Assembly: GCA_958421655.1 (NCBI GenBank)
Contig: CATZMG010000031.1
Span: forward strand, 1-23,553
DNA from: an uncultured Collinsella sp.
GTDB taxonomy: Bacteria > Actinomycetota > Coriobacteriia > Coriobacteriales > Coriobacteriaceae
Reading direction: 5' to 3'
Length of the DNA stretch: 23,553 nucleotides
The notes under the pieces were generated by a model. That model ran no database searches and had not been told where the DNA came from. It saw only the letters and a list, made by a program, of their open reading frames with translations. The position numbers and the translations under genes were made by a program. Shown here one piece after another: positions 7,592 to 13,671 of this stretch (position 1 is its first letter; every line of letters starts with the position of its first letter).

Positions 7592-8692
7592 CTATTTCAC
7601 GCATTGAGCCGCGAGATAGTCGCGGAAGAATGGCAATTCAAATGCGACGAGCCCTCGTCCTCGTTCCCCGATGATGCCGGCATCTATCATTCGGCGTCGG
7701 TAGCGGGAGACCTGCTGCGGCGAACGCTTAAGGCGCTCGACAAGGTCGGCGGTGGTGGACTCTTCCTCGTCATCGAGCATGGCGATGAGGAATCGCTTGT
7801 CCTCTGCAGTGAGTTCCCGATAGGTTGCCGCGAGGATTCGGTCGTCCATCTCGTCGCGCGCGATTTTGATTCCCAGGTCAAAGTCGCGTGACGAGATTTC
7901 CTTCGAATCGCTTGTGAGATCCCAGGCACGGTAGCCTACGAGTTGCAATAGGAAGGGAAAACCAGAGATCGAGCGAACGGCTCTATCGATTCCCTCAGCA
8001 TCTGCCAGGCGATCGTTTTCCTGGATTGTGCGAATCAAGGCCTCGCGTACGTCATAGTCGGCAATGCGACCCAGATGATATTGTTGGGCGCGGCGAAGGA
8101 ACGAGACCGTCTTGTGGTTCAGCAACGTCGAGACGTTGTTGGGAAGTCCCGCCATGAGCAGGGCGACGCGTTTCCCATCGGTCACAAAGTGCTGATACGT
8201 CGCTGCGAGCTGAATCATTTCGTCGAGTGTCGGGTCCACCTCGTCAACCGTGACGAGCAGACCGGTGCCTGCCTCGTTGAGCTGGTCGATGATGTCGCTC
8301 ATGCGATAACGCCAGGTTGAGGCATCGTGAACGCGATTGACCTCGATGCTGCCGAGCGGTGCAATTCCGAGACCGGTGACTTCGAAGTTCTTAGACGGGT
8401 CGATAAGATGGCCGGCGGCGCGTTTCGCCCCGAACTCGATTTCCTCAAGCATTCCCGGGAGCGCGGTCGTCTTTACGGCTATCCAGCCGTGGGATTCCGC
8501 CCTTGTCGCGAGCGACGACATGAGAGCAGTTTTACCGGTTCCACGCGCGCCTGAGAAGATCGAGGTCAATTCTGGGCGCCTGCGCTGGCTCAAGAAGGCA
8601 CGGTCCAAATCCCGAATAATCTGTTGTCTGCCAGCGAGATGGGCAGGAACCTCACCAAAACTGGGGGTAAACGGGTTCTCGAGATATTTCAC
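7592..8692 (-). CDS. ORC/Cdc6-like AAA ATPase (second paralog, NPFTPSFG type)
   Basis: A 366-residue ATPase homologous to the protein at 3927-5045. It begins MKYLENPFTPSFGEVPAHLAGR, an N-terminal pattern recurring in gut actinobacterial ATPases of unknown role. Walker A is GARGTGKT (48-55), Walker B LLVTVDE (145-151), the sensor-like strand ALLMAGLPNN, and FLRRAQQ (198-204) matches the paralog. The C-terminal part (ESTTADLVERLKRSPQQVSRYRRRMIDAGII) reads as a winged helix-turn-helix, suggesting DNA contact. The start is GTG at 8692 with AAAGGAGAG at a good distance. It converges on the UvrA-like gene and has an AT-rich upstream region with a dyad. Regulation by self-binding or a partner is possible but unproven. 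Confidence 0.78.
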   Translation of the reverse strand: MKYLENPFTPSFGEVPAHLAGRQQIIRDLDRAFLSQRRRPELTSIFSGARGTGKTALMSSLATRAESHGWIAVKTTALPGMLEEIEFGAKRAAGHLIDPSKNFEVTGLGIAPLGSIEVNRVHDASTWRYRMSDIIDQLNEAGTGLLVTVDEVDPTLDEMIQLAATYQHFVTDGKRVALLMAGLPNNVSTLLNHKTVSFLRRAQQYHLGRIADYDVREALIRTIQENDRLADAEGIDRAVRSISGFPFLLQLVGYRAWDLTSDSKEISSRDFDLGIKIARDEMDDRILAATYRELTAEDKRFLIAMLDDEEESTTADLVERLKRSPQQVSRYRRRMIDAGIIGERGRGLVAFELPFFRDYLAAQCVK

Positions 8693-8716
8693 AAGGCTCT
8701 CCTTTCACACCGCCGT

Positions 8717-8740
8717 TTAACTTCATTTTACTTTAGTTAA
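8717..8740. promoter_or_regulatory. AT-rich dyad upstream of the second ATPase gene
   Basis: TTAACT (8717-8722) and AGTTAA (8735-8740) flank 12 AT-rich bases inside a markedly AT-rich patch (8716-8752) in otherwise GC-rich DNA. It lies 25-48 bases upstream of the GTG start, where the promoter should be. The AGTT/AACT half-sites also occur in the dyads before the first ATPase gene, so a common regulator is conceivable. The sequence evidence is modest. Confidence 0.35.
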
Positions 8741-8809
8741 TTCTGATTAAAAGTGAGGGCTCTTTATCTAGAGCATCAATTAGGCGTGTGTGCCATCGGC
8801 GTGGCGCTT

Positions 8810-8844
8810 GAATGTGACAAAGGGACGGTCCCTTTGTCACATTC
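8810..8844. repeat. perfect GGGACGGTCCC palindrome overlapping the trmL stop codon
   Basis: A 35-base palindrome with 17 perfectly complementary bases on each side of one central base, centred on AAAGGGACGGTCCCTTT. The trmL stop (TGA, minus strand, 8837-8839) lies inside the arm, and the gene ends ATG-TGA just like the GTPase gene ending in the palindrome at 3831. It may act as a 3' transcript hairpin. It is the most perfect member of the repeat family here. Confidence 0.8.
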
Positions 8845-9436
8845 CCGGAAAGCCTGTTTGGCGCAGGGCTTCGTAGAGGACGATGGCGGCGCTGTTGGAG
8901 AGGTTGAGTGCGCTGATGCGGTAGTCGTCCGGGTTGACGAAGTTGCCGCAGATATCCTGTTGAAGGATGGTCTCGTGGCTGTCCTCGGTATGCCCGAGCG
9001 ATTCCTCGTGAGCTTCCCAAGCCTCGGCGTTATCGAGTGAGTCGCAATCGCGCAGCATGGGGATGCGCTCGCAACGCTCGGGCGCCGCGGCAAGCAGTGG
9101 CTCGGGAATGCCCGAGCTCTCGCTGCCAAAGACCAAAAAGTCGCCGTCGCGGTAGGTGCTTTGCGCATAGGTACGGCGCGCCTTTTTGGTCAGCAGATGC
9201 AGGCGGGCATCGGCGGGGGAGAGACCGTTGCGCGCAAGAAAATCCTCCCAGCCGGCATAGGTCGTCACATCCAAGTTTTGCCAGTAGCCCAGGCCGGCGC
9301 GACGTACCGTTTTGTCGTCGAGCGAAAACCCCAGCGGCTCAACCAGATGCAGACGGGCGCCGGTGACCACGCAGGTGCGGCCGATATTGCCCGTATTGGC
9401 CGGAATCTCGGGCGCATACAGCACAATGTTGAACAT
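8837..9436 (-). CDS. trmL: tRNA (cytidine/uridine-2'-O-)-methyltransferase TrmL with insertion
   Basis: SPOUT (trefoil-knot) methyltransferase that 2'-O-methylates the wobble base (position 34) of certain leucine tRNAs using SAM. Family marks are MFNIVLYAPEIPANTGNIGRTC at the N-terminus, LVFGSESSGIPE in the middle, and IPM followed later by LNLSNSAAIVLYEALRQTGFPG at the knot. The ATG at 9436 has AAGGAGA upstream. At 199 residues it is about 40 longer than E. coli TrmL (about 157). The extra part (roughly 130-176, rich in Asp, Glu and His: NAEAWEAHEESLGHTEDSHE) sits between IPM and LNLSNS, next to the cofactor-binding knot. The C-terminus and stop lie in a palindromic repeat. The family call is secure; the role of the insertion is unknown. 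Confidence 0.9.
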   Translation of the reverse strand: MFNIVLYAPEIPANTGNIGRTCVVTGARLHLVEPLGFSLDDKTVRRAGLGYWQNLDVTTYAGWEDFLARNGLSPADARLHLLTKKARRTYAQSTYRDGDFLVFGSESSGIPEPLLAAAPERCERIPMLRDCDSLDNAEAWEAHEESLGHTEDSHETILQQDICGNFVNPDDYRISALNLSNSAAIVLYEALRQTGFPGM

Positions 9437-9459
9437 GAATCTCCTTGGCTCAGAACGAA

Positions 9460-9498
9460 AAACCACCACGAAGGGGACAGGCACCTTCGTGGTGGTTT
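9460..9498. repeat. GGGGACAGG-core palindrome between the CobW-like gene and trmL
   Basis: Perfect 15-bp arms AAACCACCACGAAGG (9460-9474) and CCTTCGTGGTGGTTT (9484-9498), with a loop centred on GGACAGGCA. It lies 38 bases past the CobW-like stop (minus strand) and 23 bases before the trmL start. The core GGGGACAGG matches the other palindromes, but the arms are completely different. It could end or partially attenuate the transcript entering trmL. Confidence 0.78.
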
Positions 9499-9536
9499 GG
9501 CGGTTACGTGGGCGGAAAATGCCCGCTTGGATAAAC

Positions 9537-10667
9537 CTAGGCGCGGTGCCAGTCGGTCAGGCAGGCATCGAGGGAGGCGATGAGCGCATCCTTGTCCATG
9601 TGACGGCCGATGATGCACAGGCTCGTCATACGGTCGCCCGTCTCGTCGTCCCAAATCTGCATGATCTCGGGGTTCTCGTTGATGATCTTCTGCTTCTCGC
9701 CCTCGGGCGCCGAGTCGACAAACAGGCCGTTCTCCATCAGGCGCATCTGGTGGCCGGCCTGCTCAAACATGTAGCACATGTCCGGATCGCCGGTCTGCCA
9801 CAGCGGACCCTTGACGCGGATGACCTCGTCGGGCCACTCCTGCTCAACAAAATCGGTGAACTTTTGCAGGTCAAACGGCTTGCGGCGCGAGTACACAAAG
9901 GTCTCGATGTCGTACTCGAGCACCTCGGGGTCGTCGTGCTCCTCGGGATGCTCCATGGCCTCGATCCAGGCGGCGGAGTTGTAGGCGCGCATAAAGTCGA
10001 AGCGGTCGGTGTCGAGCAGCTCCTCCATGGGGACCTCGCCGTTTTGAGCCTCGACAATTACGGCGTCCTTCTGCAGGCTGCGCACGATGGCCTTGAGCTC
10101 GGCGATCTGCTCGGGCGTCACGGTATCGGTCTTGTTGAGGATGAGCGTGGAGCAGAACTCGATCTGCTGGATGAGCAGGCTCTCGATGTCGTCCTCGTCG
10201 ATATCCTCGGCCAGTAGGTCGCGACCGCCGTTGAACTCGTCGTACATGCGGGCGCAGTCGACCACGGCCACGATGTTGTCGAGCGCGAGCTTGGGCTCGC
10301 CGCCCACCTTGGCCTCGTCGCAGAAGCTCGAGATGGTGTAGGCGATGGGGATAGGCTCGCAAATGCCCGATGCCTCGATGATGATGTAGTCGAAGTTGCC
10401 CGAATCGGCGATGCCCTGCAGCTGGTTGGCCAGGTCATCCGAAAGCGTGCAGCAGATGCAGCCGTTGGTGAGCGGGATGAGGTCGTCGGTCTCGGAAAGG
10501 CCGCCGTCGGCGATGAGGCTGGCGTCGACGTTGATCTCGCCGATATCGTTGACGATCACGGCGGCGCGGATGCCGCCGTCGTTAGCGAGGATGTGGTTGA
10601 GTAGCGTGGTCTTGCCGGCACCGAGGTATCCGGTAAGCATGATGATCTTCACGGGTTTGTTGGGCAT
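9537..10667 (-). CDS. CobW/ZNG1-family GTPase (metallochaperone)
   Basis: A 376-residue G3E-family P-loop GTPase of the CobW/YeiR/ZNG1 type, which hands metal ions, usually zinc, to client enzymes. Walker A is GYLGAGKTT (13-21), followed by NDIGEINVD, the metal-binding GCICC (69-73), EASGICEP, and the guanine-specificity motif NKTD (178-181). The C-terminal CobW_C part spans roughly 230-370. The start is placed at ATG 10667 because AAAGGAGG lies four bases before it; the more upstream ATG at 10688 lacks such a site. It follows the ArsC-like gene on the same strand with an 86-base gap containing a possible -10 (TATAAG). No zinc-enzyme neighbour reveals its client. Confidence 0.87.
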   Translation of the reverse strand: MPNKPVKIIMLTGYLGAGKTTLLNHILANDGGIRAAVIVNDIGEINVDASLIADGGLSETDDLIPLTNGCICCTLSDDLANQLQGIADSGNFDYIIIEASGICEPIPIAYTISSFCDEAKVGGEPKLALDNIVAVVDCARMYDEFNGGRDLLAEDIDEDDIESLLIQQIEFCSTLILNKTDTVTPEQIAELKAIVRSLQKDAVIVEAQNGEVPMEELLDTDRFDFMRAYNSAAWIEAMEHPEEHDDPEVLEYDIETFVYSRRKPFDLQKFTDFVEQEWPDEVIRVKGPLWQTGDPDMCYMFEQAGHQMRLMENGLFVDSAPEGEKQKIINENPEIMQIWDDETGDRMTSLCIIGRHMDKDALIASLDACLTDWHRA

Positions 10668-10722
10668 ATGCCCTCCTTTGTTAGACATGGCTTACAGTTG
10701 AATCTTATGCCAAACGCCTGCT

Positions 10723-10728
10723 CTTATA
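10723..10728 (-). promoter_or_regulatory. possible -10 element for the CobW-like gene
   Basis: On the minus strand TATAAG (5 of 6 to TATAAT) lies about 55 bases before the start codon, with a weak TTGTGT 18 bases further upstream. This would let the gene be transcribed apart from the ArsC-like gene above it. The evidence is weak. Confidence 0.28.
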
Positions 10729-10753
10729 CCCACGCGCCGGCAAATAACACAAG

Positions 10754-11095
10754 CTACTCCCAGGCTCCCCATACATCGGGGCAATAACCGACGGTGGCCT
10801 TTTTGCCGTTGCGAACGATGGGCTCGGCTAGAACCTGCTGATTCTCGAGCAGCTTGTCAAAGCGCTGGCTGGGGGTGAGGTGCTGGATGAGCGCGAGCGT
10901 CTCCTCGTCCTTGGCTTTGGGGTTGAGCAGCTTGTCGATGCCGCCGACCGCCTGCATCACGCTCGTGAGCTCGCCTTTGCTCATCTCCTTTTCCTTAAGG
11001 TCGATAAACTGCACTTTAATGCGGCGCTCCTTAAAATAGCGCTGGGCCTTCTTGGTATCGAAGGACTTTTTGGTGCCAAAAATCTGGATATTCAT
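10754..11095 (-). CDS. ArsC/Spx-family thioredoxin-fold protein lacking the usual N-terminal cysteine
   Basis: A 113-residue protein of the arsenate reductase (ArsC/Spx/YffB) family. It begins MNIQIFGTKKSFDTKKAQRYFKERRIKVQFIDLKEKEMS, matching the family strand, active-site loop and helix, and continues with the SQRFDKLL...EPIVRNGKKATVGYCPDVW region. Close relatives, as I recall them, carry Cys in the loop (TKKC.DTKKA); here residue 11 is Ser, and the only cysteine is near the C-terminus (about 105). A thiol redox reaction at the usual site is therefore unlikely, and a Spx-like regulatory or other binding role is possible. The ribosome site is weak. A strong hairpin ends eight bases before the start, and a large structured element lies just upstream. 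Confidence 0.75.
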   Translation of the reverse strand: MNIQIFGTKKSFDTKKAQRYFKERRIKVQFIDLKEKEMSKGELTSVMQAVGGIDKLLNPKAKDEETLALIQHLTPSQRFDKLLENQQVLAEPIVRNGKKATVGYCPDVWGAWE

Positions 11096-11103
11096 ATATT
11101 GTT

Positions 11104-11125
11104 CCGCCGTTCTAACGAACGGCGG
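11104..11125. promoter_or_regulatory. 9-bp hairpin ending 8 bases before the ArsC-like start codon
   Basis: CCGCCGTTC and GAACGGCGG form a perfect 9-bp stem with a four-base loop. In the minus-strand message it sits directly in front of the start codon, overlapping the only purine-rich segment that might serve as ribosome site, and it shares two bases with the outer stem of the larger structured element. This is the position of an expression platform. It is not followed by a T-run on either strand. Confidence 0.5.
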
Positions 11126-11270
11126 TCACCTCGACGCTGCAAAGCCATCTGATGGGCAATCTGCCTTTCAATCGTCGGGCGCGGGCAAAAGCCCAGCGCC
11201 CTCCTCTTTCAAGGCACCTTGCCTCATCAGCTGGCTTTTCGCTGACATTGATAGAACATCGAGGTGACCA
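11124..11270 (-). ncRNA. rod-like structured RNA or leader element (unassigned)
   Basis: A 147-base stretch that folds almost end to end. The outer stem pairs 11124-11134 with 11260-11270 (GGTCACCTCGA/TCGAGGTGACC). A second stem pairs 11141-11159 with 11219-11238: 18 pairs with one mismatch and one bulge. A third pairs TGCCTT (11162-11167) with AAGGCA (11211-11216). The apical stem pairs GGGCGCGGGC (11177-11186) with GCCC-A-GCGCCC (11191-11201) over an AAAA (TTTT on minus) loop. Purine-rich internal loops remain between the third and apical stems. Both flanking genes are on the minus strand, so it is read as minus, lying after the flavoprotein gene and before the ArsC-like gene. I do not recognise a named family; it could be a leader, an independent small RNA or a palindromic mobile element. 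Confidence 0.42.
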
Positions 11271-11279
11271 CCGCTGGAC

Positions 11280-11903
11280 TTATCGAATGAAGTTGGTCGT
11301 TGCGTGATCTGCCTCGGGTGCGTTGATACCGGCGGCCTGTCCTGCCTCGATGCAGCGCAGGAGCCAGGCCATGTTCTTGCCGATGTTTCGCATAGTGGCA
11401 AGGCCTTCGGCGTCCCCATCGGCGTCGCCGGGCACGCGGCCAAACACGTTGTTCCAGTAGGTGGAAGCAACTACGGGCATTTGCTTAATGGTGAAGTACT
11501 TGTTGAGTACATCGAACGTGGTCGACGTGCCGCCGCGACGGGCGACGGCGACTGCGGCGCCGGGTTTGTGCTCAAAGGCATGCCCGCCTGCATAGAAGGC
11601 GCGATCGAGGGCCGAAAGGATGCGTCCGCTGGGGTGCGCGTAGTAGACGGGCGAGCCAAAGACAAAACCGTCTGCCTGCTCGGCGGCAGCGATGAGCTCG
11701 TTCACTACGTCGTCGTCAAAGGTGCAGCGACCGCTAAGCTTGCCGCACTGGCCGCAACCGATGCAATCGCGAATGGGCTTGGCGCCCAGCTGAAACGCCT
11801 CGGTATCAATGCCTTCGGCATTGAGCTGCTCGGCGACCTCGGCGAGTGCGCGGGCGGTGTTGCCGTTTGCCTTGGGACTGCCATTGACCAAAAGAACCTT
11901 CAT
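11280..11903 (-). CDS. flavodoxin-fold NAD(P)H reductase with compact four-Cys motif (iron-sulfur flavoprotein-like)
   Basis: A 207-residue flavodoxin-like FMN protein. It starts MKVLLVNGSPKANGNTARAL, where GSPKANGNT is the FMN phosphate loop. Cysteines C47, C50, C53 and C60 make C-x2-C-x2-C-x6-C, the compact pattern seen in iron-sulfur flavoproteins, so a 4Fe-4S cluster next to FMN is possible. The middle segment FVFGSPVYYAHPSGRILSALDR is the usual FMN-isoalloxazine loop and dimer region. The ATG at 11903 is preferred over the adjacent GTG because GAGGGAG lies six bases before it. It is probably a cytoplasmic quinone, nitro-compound or electron-transfer reductase; the physiological substrate is unknown. 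Its own promoter may be the GATAAT at 11941-11946. Confidence 0.8.
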   Translation of the reverse strand: MKVLLVNGSPKANGNTARALAEVAEQLNAEGIDTEAFQLGAKPIRDCIGCGQCGKLSGRCTFDDDVVNELIAAAEQADGFVFGSPVYYAHPSGRILSALDRAFYAGGHAFEHKPGAAVAVARRGGTSTTFDVLNKYFTIKQMPVVASTYWNNVFGRVPGDADGDAEGLATMRNIGKNMAWLLRCIEAGQAAGINAPEADHATTNFIR

Positions 11904-11940
11904 CACAAACTCCCTCTGCTGTCGGTGACTTCTGCGGAGG

Positions 11941-11949
11941 ATTATCGCA
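11941..11949 (-). promoter_or_regulatory. extended -10 promoter candidate for the flavoprotein gene
   Basis: On the minus strand TGC-GATAAT gives an extended -10 (TGn plus 5 of 6), about 40 bases before the start codon. The expected -35 position falls at the edge of the 11965-12011 palindrome and matches poorly. Confidence 0.38.
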
Positions 11950-11964
11950 CGAGAGGATAGATGG

Positions 11965-12011
11965 CGTGGGGCGCGATGTGAAACGGCTTGTGTTTCACAT
12001 CGCGCCCCACG
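11965..12011. repeat. 20-bp-arm perfect palindrome after the GGDEF gene
   Basis: Arms 11965-11984 and 11992-12011 are fully complementary over 20 bases (CGTGGGGCGCGATGTG... and its complement) around a seven-base loop GGCTTGT. It begins three bases past the stop of the minus-strand GGDEF gene, and ends just before the flavoprotein promoter, so it is well placed to end the GGDEF transcript. No T-run follows. Its arms and core differ from the GGGACRG set, although GATGTGA recalls the ATGTGACA of two members. Confidence 0.75.
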
Positions 12012-12014
12012 ACG

Positions 12015-13544
12015 CTAGTCCAGCTTGGTGCCCGGTACTTGCGGTGCCTCTTTAAGCAACGCTTTGAGCTCGTTCAAAATGGAAACGGGCTGACGGTCGA
12101 CGCCGTCCAGATGGAGCGTGGCCACGCGAATGGGCGGCTGATATTCAAGCGAGCCGATGAGCACGGGAGAACCCAGGAACCGTTCGATTTCGTTTGCAAT
12201 CTCGTCGATTGCCTCGGGGCCAAGCTCATCGAAAAGTGCCACGAACGTTGGTCCCGTCGAGCGGAACAGGTGACCCTTGCCGCGCGAACAATCCATGAGG
12301 CAGGCGGCGCTTTCGGCGAGCACGCGATCGCCTGCATCGAATCCAAAGCGGGCATTGACCTCGGCGATATCGTCGACCTTAATGGCAATAAAGCCTGCCT
12401 CGCGCGCCACGCGGCGCATCTCTCCAATAGCGTTGACCAGCGCGTGGACATCGCCCAGACCCGTTACCGAGTCAGTCGTATCCGCTAGGCTTCGGTTGAT
12501 GATAATGCCCACGTACATGTTAGGCTCGGTATCGGTGCCGTCCAAGCGGTAGCCCGTGCAGTCGCAAAGTGCGTACGCTCCGGTGGCATCCATTACGCGA
12601 TACTGCATGTAGTGGAAGCGCCACGTGCCGTTTATCACCATGTCGAGCTCGGCGCGTACGTTGTCGCGGTCCTCGGGGTGGACGCGGGCGAGCCACATAT
12701 CGACCGAGTTAAAAGGGTGCTGGGAAGGCAGGTCAAAATCGCGCACGGCGTTGACCGACCATTGCGATTCGCCCGTATCGAGATTGAGGATAAACGGATA
12801 GCGCGTCTCGGAGCTCATGGAGATCGCTTGGAATACGCGGTCGTTGCACGGAAGTTGATCGACGATTGGGCGTTGCGGCGCGTCATTGTTTTCCGGTTGC
12901 TGTACACGATGCATAAGCTTATAGCGATACATCTTGCGATCGGCATCCATCGTCATCTGGCGACGTGTGTCGCCAGCAAGTGGATCGACGCGCGAGCAGC
13001 CAAAGCTAAAGCTGGCGATCATGGGCGCCTTGCCATCTGAGCTCGCCTCGATCAGCCCGGCACGTACCTGCTCCAAGCGCTGCTCGAGTTCGGTCTCGTT
13101 TGCAGAGAGCGAGATAAGCACAAACTCGTCTCCACCGATACGGAACAGCATCTCATCATGCTCCATGGTTTCGGAGAGCGTGCGGCAGATGCTCAGAATA
13201 TAGCGATTGCCTTCGGCGTGGCCAAACCTATCATTGCAATGCTTGAGATGGTCGATGTCAATATAGGCGCAGGTGAAGGGGTCGCCTTTGCGCCAGAGTT
13301 GCTCGACGTGACGGTCGAGTCCGCTGCGGTTGCCCAAGTTGGTGAGCGGATCGATATAGGCGTTGCGTTCAAGCAGCTGGCGCTCTTGTTGCAGGATAGC
13401 ATGCGTCTTTTGCAGTTGCTCACCAACGGCGCGTAGCTCAGCAGGCAGCGCGGCAACATCGAGTTCGGCGGTCGAGATGCCATTCGCAAGTCGCTGAAGA
13501 TAGGCAATAATCAATTGCTCACCCAGGCGATATGACTCGTTCAT
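12015..13544 (-). CDS. GGDEF-PAS-degenerate GGDEF protein (diguanylate cyclase)
   Basis: A 509-residue cytoplasmic signalling protein with no membrane segment. Residues 25-62 look like a coiled coil leading into a GGDEF domain (about 63-210) with DPLTNLGNR, YIDIDHLKHCNDRFGH and intact RIGGDEF (135-141), so it should make cyclic di-GMP. Residues about 230-350 are PAS-like (FILNLDTGESQWSVNAVRDFDL ... YMQYRVMDATGAYALC). A second GGDEF-like domain (about 355-500) has lost the signature: RSTGPTF (428-434) stands where GGDEF should be, so it is likely a binding or dimer module. The ATG at 13544 follows AAGGAGG at a good distance. The same order of domains forms the first half of the neighbour at 13672-16389, so the two genes look like a duplication. 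Signal unknown. Confidence 0.85.
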   Translation of the reverse strand: MNESYRLGEQLIIAYLQRLANGISTAELDVAALPAELRAVGEQLQKTHAILQQERQLLERNAYIDPLTNLGNRSGLDRHVEQLWRKGDPFTCAYIDIDHLKHCNDRFGHAEGNRYILSICRTLSETMEHDEMLFRIGGDEFVLISLSANETELEQRLEQVRAGLIEASSDGKAPMIASFSFGCSRVDPLAGDTRRQMTMDADRKMYRYKLMHRVQQPENNDAPQRPIVDQLPCNDRVFQAISMSSETRYPFILNLDTGESQWSVNAVRDFDLPSQHPFNSVDMWLARVHPEDRDNVRAELDMVINGTWRFHYMQYRVMDATGAYALCDCTGYRLDGTDTEPNMYVGIIINRSLADTTDSVTGLGDVHALVNAIGEMRRVAREAGFIAIKVDDIAEVNARFGFDAGDRVLAESAACLMDCSRGKGHLFRSTGPTFVALFDELGPEAIDEIANEIERFLGSPVLIGSLEYQPPIRVATLHLDGVDRQPVSILNELKALLKEAPQVPGTKLD

Positions 13545-13583
13545 GATGGATAACCTCCTTGGGCGGAACAATGGTTTGTATCA

Positions 13584-13612
13584 TATCCCCAATTCGGTTT
13601 GAATTGGGGATA
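13584..13612. repeat. 12-bp-arm hairpin between the two GGDEF genes
   Basis: TATCCCCAATTC (13584-13595) and GAATTGGGGATA (13601-13612) pair perfectly around GGTTT. Some ten bases further lies CCAATGGGGACAAATG (13621-13636), which has a GGGGACA core but no partner arm and may be the remains of another repeat copy. The hairpin is 40 bases upstream of the GGDEF start, so it may end the transcript of the upstream GGDEF-EAL gene or affect the promoter. Confidence 0.6.
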
Positions 13613-13671
13613 TAAGTTAGCCAATGGGGACAAATGCTTCCTTCGACGGTGGTGTTTTGCGCGCGAGCGTA

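Noticed and set aside
11196..11235. Minus-strand CTGATGAG ... GAAA resembling a hammerhead ribozyme core
   Set aside because: The CTGATG is fully paired with CATCAG on the other side of the rod-like stem, the helix spacing leaves two extra bases before GAAA, and no proper cleavage triplet and stem I arrangement is present.
11124..11270. 6S RNA or SRP RNA
   Set aside because: The rod is shorter than typical 6S RNA with a poorly placed bubble, and the SRP apical GGNA/AGCAGCC loop is missing; left as unassigned.
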